DNA of 64,000 nt from Aquatica leii (lineage: Eukaryota; Arthropoda; Insecta; Coleoptera; Lampyridae), in the NCBI GenBank assembly GCA_035610365.1, contig CM069432.1, positions 27,280,354 through 27,344,353 on the forward strand. The letters are read 5' to 3'. Under the pieces are notes generated by a model, which was not told where the DNA came from, did no database searches, and saw only the letters and a list, made by a program, of their open reading frames with translations. Positions 59,601 to 64,000 of this stretch are shown in pieces (the stretch's first letter is position 1; every line of letters starts with the position of its first letter). The position numbers were made by a program, and so were the translations under genes.

Positions 59601-62600
59601 AGCCAACGTAAAAGTAGAGAAAATAACACAAATGTTCAAATTATAAGTACGTGTTTAAAAAAATTACGAAATAATTTAAGGAAGTGTCGGCAGCTTAAAG
59701 CCGACTCAATGTTAAAGCTTGGGTATATGTATGCTTTTATTTAATTTTTCAACAAAAAACAACGATATAAATATGCACATAATTTAAAGTATTATAATGA
59801 TAAAATTAAATACAATATGTTTTTGCTTTTAACTTAAAAATAAATTTTAACCAAAATTATCTTTATTTTATGTGGTAAATATAACGTCAAGTTAAAAAAA
59901 TGTACTATAGCATGGATAAATAAAGCAAAGTAACCACTTACGTCATTAAATATTTGAATACTTAATAGAATTTTAAGTAAAAATACGCTACTGTAACACG
60001 CACATTAGTACACTATAGATGTAAAAGTGTAGTAATGAATAAGTAACCAAATAACGTAATAAGAAAATACATGTAGTGTTAGTAACAAATATCAAAATGT
60101 TTGTTAAGCTACGCCAAAAATAAAAAAAAAAACTATAAAAACCCATAAAGGTAAGCATTAGAATTTATGGTCTTACCTATACAAATGAAATTAAATTTGT
60201 TAAATGCTTTAGTTATAACGTAATAAAGAACAAAAATTTGTTTTCAGGAAAATATTAATGCTGAAAGATACAAAAACTATCTAATCGAAAACCCCAGTTT
60301 TCAATAAGGATAATCCCATTGAATTTCTTAAAGTTAATCATCTTCTAAAAAGCAATATTTATACCGTTTGCACAAAAATGTCTTTTAAAAATGTTTCTCT
60401 AATAGCCATAAAAGCAATGACATAAAGAAGGTTCGATTTATCTTATATTCGTTCGACACATTACAAGTGAAATACACGATCGCAAAATCATTGCAATCAA
60501 TAAATGTTTTCAATTCTGGGCTAAGCGAAACCGGATAAGAAATCAGCTGAGTTTTGCGCCGCCATTCTGCAATAACTAAAATCGATGCGAAGGAAGGACT
60601 AGTAACTAAAAATTTATTGCGTATACTATAATGTTATTATTGACAACAACATCATTCGGCCCAATATGAAATTTAAAACTTTAAAAACCACGAACCATAA
60701 TTACAGCAAAGAGGAAAATACAATTGATTCTGATTTTACTATTGTTGCCTAAAGCTTCGATTTCATACAATTTTGGATTAAGTAAACCAAAAATGTTTTA
60801 AAAAGAGTAGCAATTAAATAAAGTTATTTCAAAATATTTAATTATACTATTCTGCCCAGTTACCAGTGAATTATAGAATTTGTATAAACAATTGATAGTG
60901 AACATATATATGCAAAGTTGCAAAAAAATGAAACATGAAGTAAAATGCATTGTTATTAACTTCTTTCTCTTATAAGTAATTAGAATGAGCACGCATATTC
61001 TGCACATAAGAAATTAATTCTGCACAATCTAAAACATTTAATCTACCCACGAATAACTAGATCAATATTCAACTGCGTCCATTTTGTTAAAAGTGAAATC
61101 CTCGAAATTATTCCAGGATTCGATCGCCGGAAAACATACATTTTCTTTATTTCAATTTGTTTTGTAAAGCGCAACTACTGTAACTTTATAATGAAAATTT
61201 TGTTTTCAAATCTAAGACAGTATTTACAAATCCATTTAAGCACAGAGTTTGTTCTTATAATTCCGAGGATTTAGTAATTAAAACTAGCACATACATTTCG
61301 TTAATAGTAAAATGAACGACTTCCGTTTAAAGCAACTACATCCCTACATTGCCAGAACACACTCCTGTTTAATGACCTACTTTTGGAGTTATGACCTATA
61401 TTGTTGGAAAATAAAAAGAAAGTGAAATTTACTATTTTAAAGAGCTTTTATTCGAACGTACACAGCGAAATTAAAATCTAAGTTTACCTATGACATTTGA
61501 AAATAAATTTTACCGCAGGCGCGTATGAAAGAACTTCCTGGAAACGTACAAAAAAAGATTGAACCTGAATTTGGTGTAATATAATTACAATTTTAACTCA
61601 ATAATTAAATGTAAATCGACCCAATTTCTGTCAAAAACTCAAATTAATATTCATAATAATATCTCTTAAATAACTCAATAAGTACGTAACCATTGAATTA
61701 AGATTTTGTTCAAAAATTTTTCAGGAAATACATATAAACACTTACAATAAATTTCTTAAGGCAATACCTTAAAAAATATCATTTCTACATTTACATCCAC
61801 ACACAAATGGCACTAATACACTAACATAATAAATAAATAATCGTTTCAAAATACAATCTTGAAAACAGCACATATTCAACAACATCCCATTTATGTGTCT
61901 ACTGAAGGAATGTGAAAAGAGGAAAAGCGAATTCAGGGTGAACGCAAGCTGGGGTAGATACGAACCTAGGTAGTGGGGGAAACTGTGTTGCATAACAATG
62001 TTATAAATTGCAATTATTATGTAATGATATATAATCACATACAACTCTATCAATTTCGAATTCACCCAATGGTTGAAAAGTAAGTTTTACCTTCGACAAA
62101 TAAAGATTTTGGAACGTTGCCAAATAAACAAAGCATTTAAGATAGGGGACGTTTTAGTTGTATCGATAATTCAACAATTTTACAAAATAAACAATTCCGG
62201 ATTATTTCATAAAAAGTATTCAAAATTAGAAATTTAAAGACGGGTTTTTATATGGCGAATTCTCTTAATAAGCCGAAAGGAATTTAATTAAAACTTGAAA
62301 CAAAAAACCTTTAAAACGATCTAAAAACAAAGAAATTTTACTTTCGTTCAAAAATAAAGCTTTTTCAATTGCTTAGAACACAGATTTTAATGTAAACTAT
62401 AATTTAAAAGTCAGTCAACGATGAGACAACAATGTGCAACAAATTCATTTTATTGTGTAATACTCTAACAATTTCCGGTGAGTAGAATAAAAAACACAAA
62501 ACAGTTTAAACATGAAATACAGACATAATATAACAATCTCGCTTTTGTGCTATTTTTATAATATAGGAAATTACAATTGAGGAAGAAATATGATTCAGGA

Positions 62601-63180
62601 GTTTACGTAACGGTCGCCATATTTTCTGAGCTCAATTTTGTTCAAATGTTTCTAGCAAATATTTAAACTAAAAATATATATAAAATCTACCCAACAAACA
62701 TAAAATAAATAAATGCAAATTCGAATTAACTAATTCATATATTCCGACAGAATAACGCCAATCTACAATAAATATTAAAAATTCAGTGTTTGCAACATCT
62801 TTTTTTAGTTAAGCCATAAACAAACATTTTCTTCTAAGTATATATTCCATTTAAGGCGAAGTACATAATCATTTAATTTGAAATAAACCACCCTAAAATT
62901 TTCTTCTCCTAAATTGTAAAAAGAAGTTTTTTTTGTCAACTTTGCTTCTAATGATGGGTACCCGCTTCATTCTGACATGTTATCATTTAGTACTTAAAAT
63001 AAATTATTGCGACAAAAAGTTCACATATGGTTAACTAAAAAATATTACATTTAGTTACACCAAAACAAATTAAAATTATCTGACCGCATTTTCTTACTAA
63101 AGAAGTTTTAGAAATATTTTTTATATGATTTAAACACAAAAAAAACCTACAATACAGAAAAGTTAAAACAAAACGGCAAA
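56651..63180. other. AT-rich non-coding DNA
   Basis: No coding exon, RNA gene or well-defined repeat that I can support. A GC-richer patch at about 57790-57900 stands out weakly. Minus-strand open frames near 58954, 60798 and 61769 have no recognisable motif and resemble chance frames in AT-rich DNA. Confidence 0.45.
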
Positions 63181-63189
63181 TTTTGAGCG

Positions 63190-63278
63190 ATGGTTGAATA
63201 CCATTTCAGATTGTCCGTCTTCAACATCGCTAGAAGGGCACATTCGCGAAAGCGAAGAAGTGCGTCTGCGGGACCCGG
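63190..63278 (+). CDS. Possible first exon of the right-edge hAT/ZMYM1-like gene
   Basis: ATG at 63190 opens a frame (MVEYHFRLSVFNIARRAHSR and a basic continuation) that reaches a GTATGT donor at 63279. The two bases left over (GG) are completed by the first base of the exon starting at 63379, so the joined frame is open. GC content rises sharply here. The start codon is not certain; other frames are also open over this short stretch. Confidence 0.4.
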
Positions 63279-63378
63279 GTATGTGTACGCCGAATACGGT
63301 ATTGCTTTCAATGCACTATTACTATATGATTTACGTTACTTACCGTAATTTTAAGAAAAAACTATGCTTTTGAAACAG

Positions 63379-64000
63379 GGAATTGGCCGACCGAAAGAAA
63401 TTAAGTGGCTATAAGTATAAAAAGCTGCGAGAAGAAAAGAAACTTAGACTCAATAAAATCAGTTTTTTTGGATCGTCTTCCATTCAAGACAAATCACGAA
63501 CTTCTATAAGTGATCCATCTACATTCGTAGCCACAGTAGCATGCGAATCAATTAATCAGTCGGATCAGGTCATATCTGCAATTTCAAAGTCAAATTCTAG
63601 ACCACATCATCTACCTGAAGTTTCTTCTAATTATTCCATGGTTAATCTACATGATACAGCAACTTGGATCATCAACGAAGAAACAATAGAGTTTGTAGTT
63701 GAAAAATCTTCAACACAAGATTTGAATGCATATTTTTCCAAGTCAAAGCGGAGGTACGATAATCCTGTAAAATTTAGATTCCTGAAATCTTCCTACTTCT
63801 ACTCAAAATTGCTCAACGGGCAATTGATTCTTCGTGACTGGTTGCTTTTCTCCGAATCAACTGGAGAAGTTTTTTGTATCCAGATCTCCAAGAATGAACT
63901 ACCCTTCGCACTCGCTTATGACGGATTCAATGACTGGAAACATGCAGATATAGCACTCTCCAACCACGAAAGAAATCATGATCATCGTATGAACGCTCTT
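63379..64000 (+). CDS. hAT/ZMYM1-like protein, partial (TTF-type region)
   Basis: After an ACAG acceptor (63375-63378), 207 codons are open to the window's right edge with no stop. The start, ELADRKKLSGYKYKKLREEK, is the KR-K-x-LSG-x-x-Y-x-K block that opens many insect ZMYM1-like/hAT proteins. A Ser-rich low-complexity linker follows, then DLNAYFSKSKRRYDNPVKFR and LILRDWLLFSESTGEVFC, and GFNDWKHADIALSNHE near the end. These are the RxWL-xxS-xxxG-x-x-FC and GF-xDWKHA-x-x-x-HE signatures of the TTF-type zinc-finger domain that precedes the hAT catalytic core. The usual second cysteine after FC-x-x is absent (FCIQIS). The hAT core would lie outside the window. It may be a live transposon gene or a domesticated one. 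Confidence 0.75.

Noticed and set aside
1-64000. tRNA, rRNA or snRNA genes
   Set aside because: I saw no A-box/B-box pairs with a cloverleaf and no rRNA-like conserved blocks. A covariance-model scan would be decisive.

Overview
The window is AT-rich, intron-rich insect nuclear DNA. The only conserved host gene I can place with confidence is the 3' half of a hypoxia-inducible factor alpha gene (HIF-1alpha / sima), on the minus strand. Five consecutive coding exons are visible at 30312-30035, 28564-28353, 28301-27956, 27901-27630 and 3019-2735. Their splice sites agree in phase, and together they encode both oxygen-dependent degrons and the C-terminal activation domain with the FIH-type asparagine site. 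The bHLH and PAS exons should lie upstream (higher coordinates); I did not find them. I cannot name the species. The mixture of piggyBac, mariner, pogo/Tigger, copia, RTE LINE and long satellite DNA fits a repeat-rich insect such as a beetle or bug.

Layout. 1-1560: decayed LTR-retroelement debris (integrase C-terminal end, a 77-bp tandem repeat, an exon-like island, a possible LTR). 2735-27901: the last two HIF exons and the 24.6-kb intron between them. That intron holds a roughly 14-kb satellite array (about 3960-18260) with several higher-order repeat forms, an orientation switch and a hairpin insertion. It also holds remains of two piggyBac copies, a mariner-type element with long inverted ends, a 464-bp fold-back element and several MITEs. 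27956-30312: the compact exon cluster. 30313-33229: intron with a GC-richer patch that contains two CACGTG sites around a TATA box.

33230-35023 is a decayed Tigger/pogo element with intact ends and a TA target duplication. Next to it is a 3'-truncated copia element (35121-38615), itself split by a 576-bp MITE. 40905-42592 is the most interesting mobile unit. It is a TIR-bounded element carrying one 481-codon reading frame, minus strand, from a widespread but functionally unassigned arthropod protein family; four nonsense codons and no net frameshift break it. 48443-49952 is a non-autonomous TIR element full of GTAAC/GTTAC repeats, inserted in a pogo/Jerky-like transposase gene that continues to 51740. 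52085-54567 holds two more piggyBac relics, and 54750-56650 is a 5'-truncated RTE-type LINE on the minus strand. 56660-63180 is AT-rich and shows no gene I can support. The right edge (63190-64000, plus strand) is the start of a hAT/ZMYM1-like gene that runs out of the window.

Only the HIF exons and perhaps the right-edge gene look functional. The rest is layered transposon history, much of it in HIF introns if the upstream HIF exons are further right.
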